Shown here: positions 6,746 to 14,539 of the stretch, piece after piece
Layout of the letters: each line of letters starts with the position of its first letter
How positions within the stretch are numbered: position 1 is the first letter of the stretch
NCBI GenBank assembly: GCA_017535665.1
Contig: JAFXTS010000019.1
Span: 1 to 54,530 of the forward strand
Length of the DNA: 54,530 nucleotides
Origin: Bacteroidales bacterium
GTDB lineage: Bacteria > Bacteroidota > Bacteroidia > Bacteroidales > WCHB1-69
Reading direction: 5' to 3'
Made by a program: the position numbers and the translations under genes
Notes under the pieces: model-generated
The model's database searches: none
The model's input: only the letters and a program-made list of their open reading frames with translations
Told to the model about the DNA's origin: nothing

Positions 6746-9013
6746 ATGTTTAATATTGTCTCTCGTAAAGATTTTGCCGCAGACACCTATCTGCTTGAAG
6801 TAGAAGCTCCCCGCATCGCCAAGGCCGCCCTGCCCGGTCAGTTCATCATTGTGAAGAAATCGCCGACCGCAGAACGCATTCCGCTTACCATCAGCGACTC
6901 GGATGCGGAAAAGGGAACCATCACCATGGTGTTCAAGGCCATCGGCAAGTCCACCCGCGACCTCGCCGAACTGCAAGTGGGCGACCAGCTGCTGGATGTG
7001 GCCGGCCCGCTCGGCCGGCCCTCCGAGTTTGTCCACCTCACCCACGAGGAGCGCGCCGCCAAGCGTTACGTCTTCATCGGCGGCGGCGTGGGCATCGCCC
7101 CCATCTACCCGCAGGTGAAATGGCTCCACAACGACGGCATCAACGTGGATGTGATTGTAGGCGTGAAGACCAAATCGCTGCTGATCTTCGAGGAAGAACT
7201 CCGCTCCGTCGGCAACCTGTACGTCACCACCGACGATGCCTCCTACGGCTCCAAGGGTTTGGTGACCGACCAGCTCCGCACCCTGCTCGACAGCGGCAAA
7301 CAGTACGATGAGATTATCGCCATCGGCCCCATGATCATGATGAAGTTCGTGGCCGCCGTGGCTCAGGAATATGGTATCCGCTGCACCGTCAGCCTCAACG
7401 CGCTGATGGTTGATGGTACCGGTATGTGCGGCGCCTGCCGTGTGAGTGTAGGCGGACAGACCAAGTTCACCTGTGTGGACGGTCCTGAGTTCGATGCCGC
7501 CCTCGTGGATTTCAACCAGGCCATGAAGCGCCAGGCCATGTACAACAATGTCACCACCCGCAAGCAGCTGGAGGCTGAGGAGCGTGCAGAGGACCACGTG
7601 TGCCATGTGGGCGGCGTCACCGAGGAGGTGCCCGACAAAAAACACCGGGTGCCGGTGCGCGAGCAGGATCCGAAGGTGCGCGCCACCAACTTCGACGAGG
7701 TTTGCTACGGCTACGATGCCGAGGAGGCCGTGCTGGAAGCCCGCCGCTGCCTCAACTGCAAGAACCCGCAGTGCGTGCAGGGCTGCCCCGTCAGCATCAA
7801 CATACCGGGCTTTATCCATGAGGTTGCCACTGGCAACTTCGAGGAGGCCGCCCGTATCATCAGTCGCGATTCTGCCCTGCCGGCCGTGTGCGGCCGCGTG
7901 TGTCCGCAGGAGAGCCAGTGCGAAGGCAAGTGCGTGATGGGCAACAAGTTCGAACCTATCGCCATCGGCAAGCTGGAGCGTTTTGTGGGCGACTTCGCCC
8001 GCAACAACCAGCTGGCGTTGGCCGAATGCGCACCCAAAAACGGTCACAAGGTGGCCGTCATCGGTAGCGGTCCTTCAGGACTTACCTGCGCCAAAGAACT
8101 GCTCGCCAAAGGCTATGAGGTGACCGTTTTCGAGGCCCTCCACGAGCTGGGCGGCGTGCTGGTATATGGCATTCCTTCCTTCCGTCTGCCCAAAGAGACG
8201 GTGGTGAAATACGAGGTGGAGAATCTGCGCAAGATGGGTGCGAAGTTCGAGCGCGACGTGGTCATCGGCCGCACCGTCTCCATCGACGACCTCATGGACA
8301 AAGAGGGCTTCGAGGCCGTGTTCATCGGCAGCGGTGCCGGTCTGCCCAACTTCATGGGCATTCCGGGAGAGAACCTGTGCGGCGTGGTTTCCGCCAACGA
8401 GTTCCTGACCCGCAACAACCTGCTGTTCGCCTACCGCGAGGGCTTCGACACGCCCAACTTCGTGGGACGCAAAGTGGCTGTGGTGGGTGGCGGCAACGTG
8501 GCTATGGATGCCGCCCGTACCGCACTGCGTCTCGGCGCAGACGTACATATCGTGTATCGCCGCTCCGAGGCCGAACTGCCCGCCCGCGCCGAAGAGGTGC
8601 ATCACGCCAAAGAAGAGGGTATCGTATTCAACCTGCTGTGCAACCCCACCGCCATCAATGGCAACGAAGAGGGCTGGGTGAACGCTATGGAGTGCGTGCG
8701 CATGCAGCTCGGCGAGCCCGACGCTTCCGGCCGCCGTCGCCCCGAGGTGATCCCCGGCAGCGAGTTCACCCTCGATGTCGATATGGTCATCATGGCCCTC
8801 GGCACATCACCCAATCCGCTGATTAGCAGCACTACAAAAGGTCTTTCCGCCAACCGCAAGGGCTGCCTCGAAGCCGACGAGGTGGGACGCACTACCCGCG
8901 AGGGCGTGTTCGCCGGCGGTGACGCAGTGAGCGGTGCCGCTACCGTCATCCTCGCCATGGGCGCCGGCAAGAAAGCCGCCGCCGCCATCGACGAGTACAT
9001 CCGCAACAAATAG
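6746..9013 (+). CDS. Fused NfnAB-like NADH/ferredoxin:NADP oxidoreductase
   Basis: The 755-residue protein joins two flavoprotein subunits. Residues 1-275 are an NfnA/DHODB electron-transfer subunit: FAD region (RIPLTISDSD), NAD site (FIGGGVGIAPIYPQ) and a [2Fe-2S] loop where D223 takes the first ligand position followed by C228, C231 and C243. An aspartate ligand is a known feature of NfnA. Residues 300-755 are an NfnB/glutamate-synthase-small-subunit-like part: two CxxCxxxxC-type [4Fe-4S] motifs (RRCLNCKNPQC, CGRVCPQESQCEGKC), FAD motif IGSGPSGLTCAKEL and NADPH motif VVGGGNVAMDAA. Role: bifurcating transhydrogenation between NADH, ferredoxin and NADPH. The ATG at 6746 fits the DHODB N-terminus (MFNIVSRKDF). 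Often annotated as sulfide dehydrogenase or glutamate synthase. Confidence 0.88.
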   Translation: MFNIVSRKDFAADTYLLEVEAPRIAKAALPGQFIIVKKSPTAERIPLTISDSDAEKGTITMVFKAIGKSTRDLAELQVGDQLLDVAGPLGRPSEFVHLTHEERAAKRYVFIGGGVGIAPIYPQVKWLHNDGINVDVIVGVKTKSLLIFEEELRSVGNLYVTTDDASYGSKGLVTDQLRTLLDSGKQYDEIIAIGPMIMMKFVAAVAQEYGIRCTVSLNALMVDGTGMCGACRVSVGGQTKFTCVDGPEFDAALVDFNQAMKRQAMYNNVTTRKQLEAEERAEDHVCHVGGVTEEVPDKKHRVPVREQDPKVRATNFDEVCYGYDAEEAVLEARRCLNCKNPQCVQGCPVSINIPGFIHEVATGNFEEAARIISRDSALPAVCGRVCPQESQCEGKCVMGNKFEPIAIGKLERFVGDFARNNQLALAECAPKNGHKVAVIGSGPSGLTCAKELLAKGYEVTVFEALHELGGVLVYGIPSFRLPKETVVKYEVENLRKMGAKFERDVVIGRTVSIDDLMDKEGFEAVFIGSGAGLPNFMGIPGENLCGVVSANEFLTRNNLLFAYREGFDTPNFVGRKVAVVGGGNVAMDAARTALRLGADVHIVYRRSEAELPARAEEVHHAKEEGIVFNLLCNPTAINGNEEGWVNAMECVRMQLGEPDASGRRRPEVIPGSEFTLDVDMVIMALGTSPNPLISSTTKGLSANRKGCLEADEVGRTTREGVFAGGDAVSGAATVILAMGAGKKAAAAIDEYIRNK

Positions 9014-9018
9014 TTGCT

Positions 9019-11313
9019 ATGGCAAGACATTATCTTCTGACGATCCTGCTGGCCCTGACCCTCTTTGTGGGCGGAAAGGCCCAGCAGCCTGTCACTTTTA
9101 TCCAGCATCACCACGATTACCGTATCGTCGTCCCGTCGCAGCAGCCCGAATGGAACTACGCCGCCAGCGAGTTGCAGTTCTTCCTCGAAAACGCCTTCCA
9201 TACCCGCTTCGAGATTTGTGCCGACAGCGATTATACGGGAGGCCCAGCGATTTCGATTGGACAAAACCGCCTCTCCAAACCGCTCTTTCAGCAATATGGA
9301 GGCACCCTCCAGCCGGACGGCTTCCTATTGCATACCGATAATGATATTTTGTATATTATTGGTTATCAAAATGATACTATCGCTAGTCTTTACGGCATTT
9401 ATCATCTTTTAGAAAACCATTTCGGATGCACCTATACCTGCGCCAACAGCATTCATTATGATGCGCTGCCCGACACGTTGACGCTGTGCCTTCACGACCT
9501 TCAGAATCCCGCTTTCCGCTATCGGGAAACGCTGCATCTCATTCCCAACATCGACGACCGCTATGCGAAATGGCACAAACTGCACACCCGCCGCGACTTC
9601 AACCGCGAGTGGGGCTTGTTTGTCCACACTTTCAAGGACTTGATTCCCGTGGATACCTATTTCGACACGCATCCCGAATGGTTTTCGGAGATGTATGGCC
9701 GCCGTGTGCGCGACGGACAGCTCTGCCTCAGCAACCCCGAGGTATTGGAGGAACTGTGCCGCAATTTGGAAAAGCGGATGCAGGCCGAACCCGACAAGCA
9801 GATCTGGTCGGTGTCGCAGAACGACAACGAAAGTTCCTGTACCTGTGAGCATTGCCGACACCTCGACTCGCTGTATGGCGGACCATCCGGCACGATGATC
9901 TGGTTCGTGAACCAGGTGGCCGAGCGCTTTCCCGATAAGACCATCTCCACGCTGGCCTACCAGCAAACGCGCCATGCACCCACCAACATTCGACCCAACA
10001 AGAATGTGAACATCATGCTCTGCTCCATCGAGTGCCAGCGCACATATCCCATCGCCTCCGAAACTGGCGAACACTCGTTCCAGCATGACATGGACGCTTG
10101 GACCGCCCTCACCGACAACATCTTCCTGTGGGATTATGTGGTGCAGTTCCGCAACTACTTTGACCCGTTCCCAAATTTCCAAGTTCTTCAACCTAACTTG
10201 CAGAATTTCAGAGACCATCATATCCCGATGGTGTTCGAGCAGGGTTCCAACCAAAATATTACCGAGAGTTACGAGTGGCGTACCTATCTGCTGGCCCATC
10301 TGATGTGGAACCCCGACCTCAATGTGGACAGTCTGCGCCAGCGTTTTTTTGATGCCCACTACGGACCGAATCGCACGCCTTTCATCACACAATATTATGA
10401 TGAGATGCAAGAGGCGCTGTTGGCCTCCGGACAGAAGTTGAACATCTACGGTTATCCCATGGATGCGGTGGAAGGGTATCTGAATCTGGAGCACTTGGCT
10501 GTGTATTCAGCCTGGTTGTGGAAAGCATGGAATAAGGAGCCATTTGAAGGTTGTTCTTCCTTACAAAAGAAGATGTATGACGATCGTCTGAGACTATTGC
10601 AACTCTCTTTTGATTTCGCAGTGTTGGACATCGCCAGTCACGAATATTTCCCAGAAATCAACTTTTTTACTGAAGATGAAAAGAAACGCAAGCAAGTGTC
10701 TGATGTTTATCATTTGACGCTTGATAATTTTGTGAAGTTTTGCAATATTCTTGGGATTAACTATTTGGACGAGGCTACCTATACACCACAGCAGTTCTAC
10801 GACAACATTACGAATTATTGGGAGAAAAACACGGGCGGTTCGTTGGCTTCAGGCAAACCCGTGACCTGCTCCACCGAATGGAGCAATTTGTACGATGTGG
10901 GCGGTCCGAAAGCCTTGACGGATGGTAAGATGGGACTGATGGATTATCACTACAATTGGTTGGGATTTTGGGGGAATGATATGGATGTGGTAATCGATTT
11001 AGGAAAACGCACCACCATCAGCAACGTCAACGCCGACTTCCTCTACTATCCGCTCTCCTGGATTTTTGCGCCCGTGCAGGTGCGTGTGGAGGTCTCCAAT
11101 GATGGTAAAGTGTGGAAGAAGGTAGGGGAGGAGAACTACGAAAATGGCACCAATCTGATTGAATGTAAAATCGTTCCGTTCCGACTCAATTTCCCGGCGG
11201 TGAAGGGCCGTTATGTGCGGGTGGTGGCAAAATCGCTGCTCACCAATCCCGAGTGGCACCGAGGCGTTGGACAGCCCTGCTGGATCTTCTGCGACGAGGT
11301 GCTGGTGCGATAA
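9019..11313 (+). CDS. DUF4838 family secreted protein with C-terminal discoidin-like domain
   Basis: A 764-residue protein with a signal peptide (cleavage near VGGKAQ). Residues 25-130 resemble the alpha-glucuronidase-type N-terminal domain (ASELQFFLENAF, SLYGIYHLLENHFGC). Residues 165-470 match DUF4838, a TIM-barrel-like domain linked to glycan degradation (VSQNDNESSCTCEHC, LWDYVVQFRNYFDPFPN). The last 150 residues look like an F5/8 type C carbohydrate-binding domain (DVVIDLGKRTTISNV, YVRVVAKS). It probably acts on host or plant glycans at the cell surface. It follows the Nfn gene by five bases, so it may be read through from it. Confidence 0.82.
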   Translation: MARHYLLTILLALTLFVGGKAQQPVTFIQHHHDYRIVVPSQQPEWNYAASELQFFLENAFHTRFEICADSDYTGGPAISIGQNRLSKPLFQQYGGTLQPDGFLLHTDNDILYIIGYQNDTIASLYGIYHLLENHFGCTYTCANSIHYDALPDTLTLCLHDLQNPAFRYRETLHLIPNIDDRYAKWHKLHTRRDFNREWGLFVHTFKDLIPVDTYFDTHPEWFSEMYGRRVRDGQLCLSNPEVLEELCRNLEKRMQAEPDKQIWSVSQNDNESSCTCEHCRHLDSLYGGPSGTMIWFVNQVAERFPDKTISTLAYQQTRHAPTNIRPNKNVNIMLCSIECQRTYPIASETGEHSFQHDMDAWTALTDNIFLWDYVVQFRNYFDPFPNFQVLQPNLQNFRDHHIPMVFEQGSNQNITESYEWRTYLLAHLMWNPDLNVDSLRQRFFDAHYGPNRTPFITQYYDEMQEALLASGQKLNIYGYPMDAVEGYLNLEHLAVYSAWLWKAWNKEPFEGCSSLQKKMYDDRLRLLQLSFDFAVLDIASHEYFPEINFFTEDEKKRKQVSDVYHLTLDNFVKFCNILGINYLDEATYTPQQFYDNITNYWEKNTGGSLASGKPVTCSTEWSNLYDVGGPKALTDGKMGLMDYHYNWLGFWGNDMDVVIDLGKRTTISNVNADFLYYPLSWIFAPVQVRVEVSNDGKVWKKVGEENYENGTNLIECKIVPFRLNFPAVKGRYVRVVAKSLLTNPEWHRGVGQPCWIFCDEVLVR

Positions 11314-11441
11314 TGGATGGCTGATGTTCATTCTTTTTTAGTTGTGAAGGGATAAAAAACCATTCTTTTGTTATTGGTGTAACATATTGTTTTATTGTGT
11401 TTTATAATTAAAGAAGGGGTTTTGTCTGATGTGAGGGTTCA

Positions 11442-11489
11442 TATTTTTGTTGTGAGGGGATGAATTTTAAAATAATCGTTGTATTTTTG
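11442..11489 (+). promoter_or_regulatory. Two candidate -7 boxes upstream of the FISUMP gene
   Basis: TATTTTTG occurs at 11442-11449 (with TTTG at 11421-11424, spacer 17) and again at 11482-11489. The second gives a leader of about 40 bases to the ATG at 11534. Either or both could be used. Confidence 0.5.
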
Positions 11490-11533
11490 TGGCTGAAATT
11501 GAACCCCAATTATTTACCCAAACCCCAATAGTG

Positions 11534-12970
11534 ATGAAAAGATTTACCTTGATTTTAAGTGCTATTGCACTGACTTTGTCTGTCGGTTTTGCACAGACTG
11601 TCACCCTTACCTTTACAGGGCGGAACACGGCGGGAGATTATGTGCAGTTGAATCGCGTGGACATCATTAATCTGACGCAGGGCTGGCAGGAAACCATTTC
11701 ATGGCCCGACACCACGCTGACGATGCAGAATGTCACAGGCATTGACGATGTAGAGACGCAAAATTTTGCCTCTCTGCATCTATCACAGAACAATCCCAAC
11801 CCGTTCAGCGGAATCACCGACGTATTGTTGACGGTGGCTGATGCAGGGATGGTGGTGTTGGAAATAGCAAATGCGAACGGGCGAATTGTAGGGACGCACC
11901 GCGTGCGTCCGCAATTGGGCACCCACCAATTCCGTGTCACCCTGTCGGCCGCCGGCACGTATGTGATGACCGCCCGCCAAAATGGCAAAACGTCGTCCAT
12001 CAAAATGGTGAACAATGGCGGTGGCAACGGCGATGGGATTGAATATACCGGTATTGTAGAGCCGGTGCATGCACCGGCTCTACAACCAAAATCAGGTACC
12101 CGCGGTAATACCGACAATCTGTTCCATCTTGACGACCAGATGGAATACGTGGGATATGCCATTGTCAATGGTTTGGAGAAGGAAAGCCAGCATATTACGC
12201 AGACACAAGGTAATTCGCAGTGCTTTTTACTGTGCTTTTCAGCTGAAGATGGCGAGCCGTGCATGGGTGTCCCAACGCTCACCGATGTGGATGGCAATAC
12301 CTACAATACGGTGCAGATCGGCTATCAATGCTGGATGAAGGAGAGCTTGCGCACCATACACTTCTCCGACAGCACAGAGATTCCTTTGTGTGAAAACCTC
12401 CACAGTGCTCACACCAATTACGAAAACTATACGGATCCGTTCCGGTATGAACCGGGCAACGATTCAGCCAATGTTGCTGCCTATGGTTATCTGTACAGCT
12501 GGCCCGCTGCAATGCACGGAGCTGCCGCTTCCGAGGAAAATCCCAGCAATGTTCAGGGCATTTGTCCTTCAGGCTGGCATGTGCCGAGTCAGGCAGAATG
12601 GTCCCAACTCTTCGACTATTTGAGAAACCATAGCGAATATTGGTGCGGTGATGATGAGAATGCGATGTATTGGATAGCGAAGTCATTGGCCTCTATGGAA
12701 GGATGGTGCACGGATGATGGATGGTGTACGATCGGCCATGGCCCTCATTACAATAACGCCACTAATTTCAGCGCAATGCCTGCTGGCTACTATGGCGCAT
12801 GCAACGAAGACGCAATGGGGCTGTGTTCTGTTTTTTGGAGCACGACAGAGGAAAATAGTAACTACGCGATACGCGTAGTGCTGTCTTATGCTACCGCTGC
12901 TCCAGATCCTTTCGGTGGTAAAAAAAGCCATGGGTTTTCCGTTCGCTGTGTGAAGGACCCAGTAAAATAG
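11534..12970 (+). CDS. FISUMP-domain surface protein (Fib_succ_major, TIGR02145-like)
   Basis: The 478-residue protein starts at the ATG before a signal peptide (MKRFTLILSAIALTLSVGFA). Residues 75-170 contain a T9SS-sorting-like beta domain (LHLSQNNPNPFSGITDV, AGTYVMTARQNGK) in the middle of the chain. The C-terminal 220 residues are a FISUMP domain: TDVDGNTYNTVQIGYQCWM, GWHVPSQAEWSQLFDYL, FWSTTEENSNYAIRVV and GFSVRCVKD. The function of FISUMP domains is unknown; they occur on exported proteins of Bacteroidota and Fibrobacter. Two palindromic repeats lie inside the reading frame and are translated. Confidence 0.82.
   Translation: MKRFTLILSAIALTLSVGFAQTVTLTFTGRNTAGDYVQLNRVDIINLTQGWQETISWPDTTLTMQNVTGIDDVETQNFASLHLSQNNPNPFSGITDVLLTVADAGMVVLEIANANGRIVGTHRVRPQLGTHQFRVTLSAAGTYVMTARQNGKTSSIKMVNNGGGNGDGIEYTGIVEPVHAPALQPKSGTRGNTDNLFHLDDQMEYVGYAIVNGLEKESQHITQTQGNSQCFLLCFSAEDGEPCMGVPTLTDVDGNTYNTVQIGYQCWMKESLRTIHFSDSTEIPLCENLHSAHTNYENYTDPFRYEPGNDSANVAAYGYLYSWPAAMHGAAASEENPSNVQGICPSGWHVPSQAEWSQLFDYLRNHSEYWCGDDENAMYWIAKSLASMEGWCTDDGWCTIGHGPHYNNATNFSAMPAGYYGACNEDAMGLCSVFWSTTEENSNYAIRVVLSYATAAPDPFGGKKSHGFSVRCVKDPVK
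11884..11917. repeat. REP-like palindrome inside the FISUMP gene
   Basis: Arms GGACGCAC and GTGCGTCC with a CGC loop (11892-11910), flanked by AATTG and CAATT. The TTGTAGGGACGC-like border resembles short palindromes dispersed in Bacteroidetes genomes. It is translated in frame as part of residues about 118-127. Confidence 0.6.
12054..12085. repeat. Perfect 32-bp palindrome inside the FISUMP gene
   Basis: The left half TTGTAGAGCCGGTGCA is followed by its exact reverse complement. It shares the TTGTAG border with the copy at 11884. It lies in the linker before the FISUMP part and is translated without breaking the frame, encoding VEPVHAPALQ-like residues. Confidence 0.85.
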
Positions 12971-13020
12971 TTGTATGCCAAAAGGGGAACGGCATATCCT
13001 AAAACTGATATGCGTTCGAA

Positions 13021-13866
13021 TTACAGCGTTGCGCGATACTGCGAGGGCGAAAGTCCTGTGCTGCGTTTGAAATAGCGGCAGAAAGAGGCCTGGTCGGGGA
13101 AGTTGAAGCGGTCGGCGATAGTCTGCACAGAGGTGTCAGGCTCGTAAGTGAGTATCTGCTTGGCACGAATCACCACGTAGTGCTGGATCCAATAGCCGGC
13201 AGTGTGACCGGTTTGCTGCTGTATCACCTTGCTGAAATATTTCGGTGTTAGGTGGAAAAGACAGGCATAGAACTGCACGTCACGATGCCGCATGCAGTTC
13301 TCGATGATGGCATTGTAAAACCGGTGACTCAGACTCTTCTTGTTGTTGTCTCCTGTTGTGCCGACTGTGCAGTCGTGGTAGTAATCGATAATCTGTGAAA
13401 GAAGGTAGATGCAGCTGATGACAATGTCTTCGCGGCTCCGTAAACTGAGCTGGGTGATGCGTCTGATGGTGTCAATATAGGATAAAACATCTTCGTATTG
13501 ACTGTCGGTGAGCTGGAAATGAGGGAGCTGCTCGTAGATGTATCGTTTGCCACTGAAGTTGAGTCTCCCCATCTTGGAGTACAGCTCTTCTGATACGGCA
13601 ATCAAAGTGGCGCGGTAGTCGGGCGATACCTTGTGGGCAATGATCGTGTGCTTGGGGTAGATGACAGCGATGTCGTGAGGATGGAATTCCACTTTGACGG
13701 CATCATACTCCGCTTCCAAGCTGCCGCTGTGGCACACCGAAATGACATAGTGTGGCGAGACATAGGGAATGTGATGTACAGGGAAGTCAGCCACGTCGAA
13801 CGCAGATACTCCCATTTCGACAATCAAGTTATTATTCAACGTCGACTTATTTTTTTTGTTTTTCAT
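13021..13866 (-). CDS. AraC-family transcription regulator
   Basis: A 281-residue protein with an N-terminal cupin-like sensor region (residues 20-130, HDIAVIYPKHTIIAHKV) and a C-terminal double helix-turn-helix (residues 180-281). The HTH signature is VQTIADRFNFPDQASFCRYF followed by KRSTGLSPSQYR. The ATG at 13866 is preferred because the upstream extension is non-conserved AT-rich sequence containing the -7 box at 13896-13903. It is divergent from the T9SS and DUF4353 cluster starting at 14042, which it may regulate. Confidence 0.87.
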   Translation of the reverse strand: MKNKKNKSTLNNNLIVEMGVSAFDVADFPVHHIPYVSPHYVISVCHSGSLEAEYDAVKVEFHPHDIAVIYPKHTIIAHKVSPDYRATLIAVSEELYSKMGRLNFSGKRYIYEQLPHFQLTDSQYEDVLSYIDTIRRITQLSLRSREDIVISCIYLLSQIIDYYHDCTVGTTGDNNKKSLSHRFYNAIIENCMRHRDVQFYACLFHLTPKYFSKVIQQQTGHTAGYWIQHYVVIRAKQILTYEPDTSVQTIADRFNFPDQASFCRYFKRSTGLSPSQYRATL

Positions 13867-13895
13867 AGTGTTTTCAATGTTTTTTTTTGAGAATG

Positions 13896-13903
13896 CAAAG
13901 ATA
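13896..13903 (-). promoter_or_regulatory. -7 box TATCTTTG for the AraC gene
   Basis: Minus-strand TATCTTTG, 30 bases upstream of the ATG at 13866. Confidence 0.55.
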
Positions 13904-13985
13904 CGTATTTTTTTGATATAAATAAGAATGCTACTTTTTGACAAATATTTTCTCTCATGGTGATTTTTTATAAAATAATTATGTG

Positions 13986-13993
13986 TATTTTTG
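13986..13993 (+). promoter_or_regulatory. -7 box TATTTTTG for the 14042 cluster
   Basis: TATTTTTG in an AT-rich stretch 49 bases before the T9SS protein start; probable promoter of the surface and polyphosphate-type cluster. Confidence 0.55.
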
Positions 13994-14041
13994 CCCGCCC
14001 AAAAAAATTATAGTAATAATTAAACTATCAAAATTATAAAA

Positions 14042-14536
14042 ATGAAAGGTAAACTTCTTACAGTAGGATTAGCCTTCCTGTGCTTGTTATGGGTGGGAAA
14101 GCTGTCCGCACAATCTGTTATTCAAACCACCGATGTCACGGTTGTGTATAGCAATTCGCAATCCAATAGTACCTTCGAGAACGTGAACAAGTTCTATTTC
14201 TCCAATGGCAATCTCGTCCTTGACCAGAACGGCGTGGAGACCTCGATTCCTACCAACACAGTGCGCCGTTTGGAACTGGCCGCCATCTCCACTTTTAATG
14301 ACATCAGCGAGTGGGACGAAGATGCAATTTTCGTCTATCCTAACCCCACCTCCGATAAACTTTTCTTTTCTTGTAAAGATCATCAGGAGGTGACGGTGTC
14401 TGTTTATTCGATGAACGGACAGCTGTTGCAGTCGGAGCAGATGAACACTTCCGAGAGTCTGAATGTGAGTTCGTTGGCAAAGGGAATGTATATCATCCGC
14501 ATCAACAATCAGAATTACAAATTCTCAAAATTCTAA
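14042..14536 (+). CDS. Short secreted protein with T9SS type A sorting domain
   Basis: 164 residues: signal peptide (MKGKLLTVGLAFLCLLWVGKLSAQ), a short region of about 65 residues, and a C-terminal type IX secretion sorting domain of about 75 residues (IFVYPNPTSDKLFF, SVYSMNGQLLQSEQ, GMYIIRINNQNYKFSKF). The sorting domain directs export through the outer membrane and surface attachment. The cargo part is small. It is immediately upstream (3 bases) of the DUF4353 gene, so the two products probably work together at the surface. Confidence 0.85.
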   Translation: MKGKLLTVGLAFLCLLWVGKLSAQSVIQTTDVTVVYSNSQSNSTFENVNKFYFSNGNLVLDQNGVETSIPTNTVRRLELAAISTFNDISEWDEDAIFVYPNPTSDKLFFSCKDHQEVTVSVYSMNGQLLQSEQMNTSESLNVSSLAKGMYIIRINNQNYKFSKF

Positions 14537-14539
14537 GCC

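Noticed and set aside
12054..12085. Intrinsic terminator in the FISUMP gene
   Set aside because: The palindrome lies in a translated frame and has no T tract on either side.
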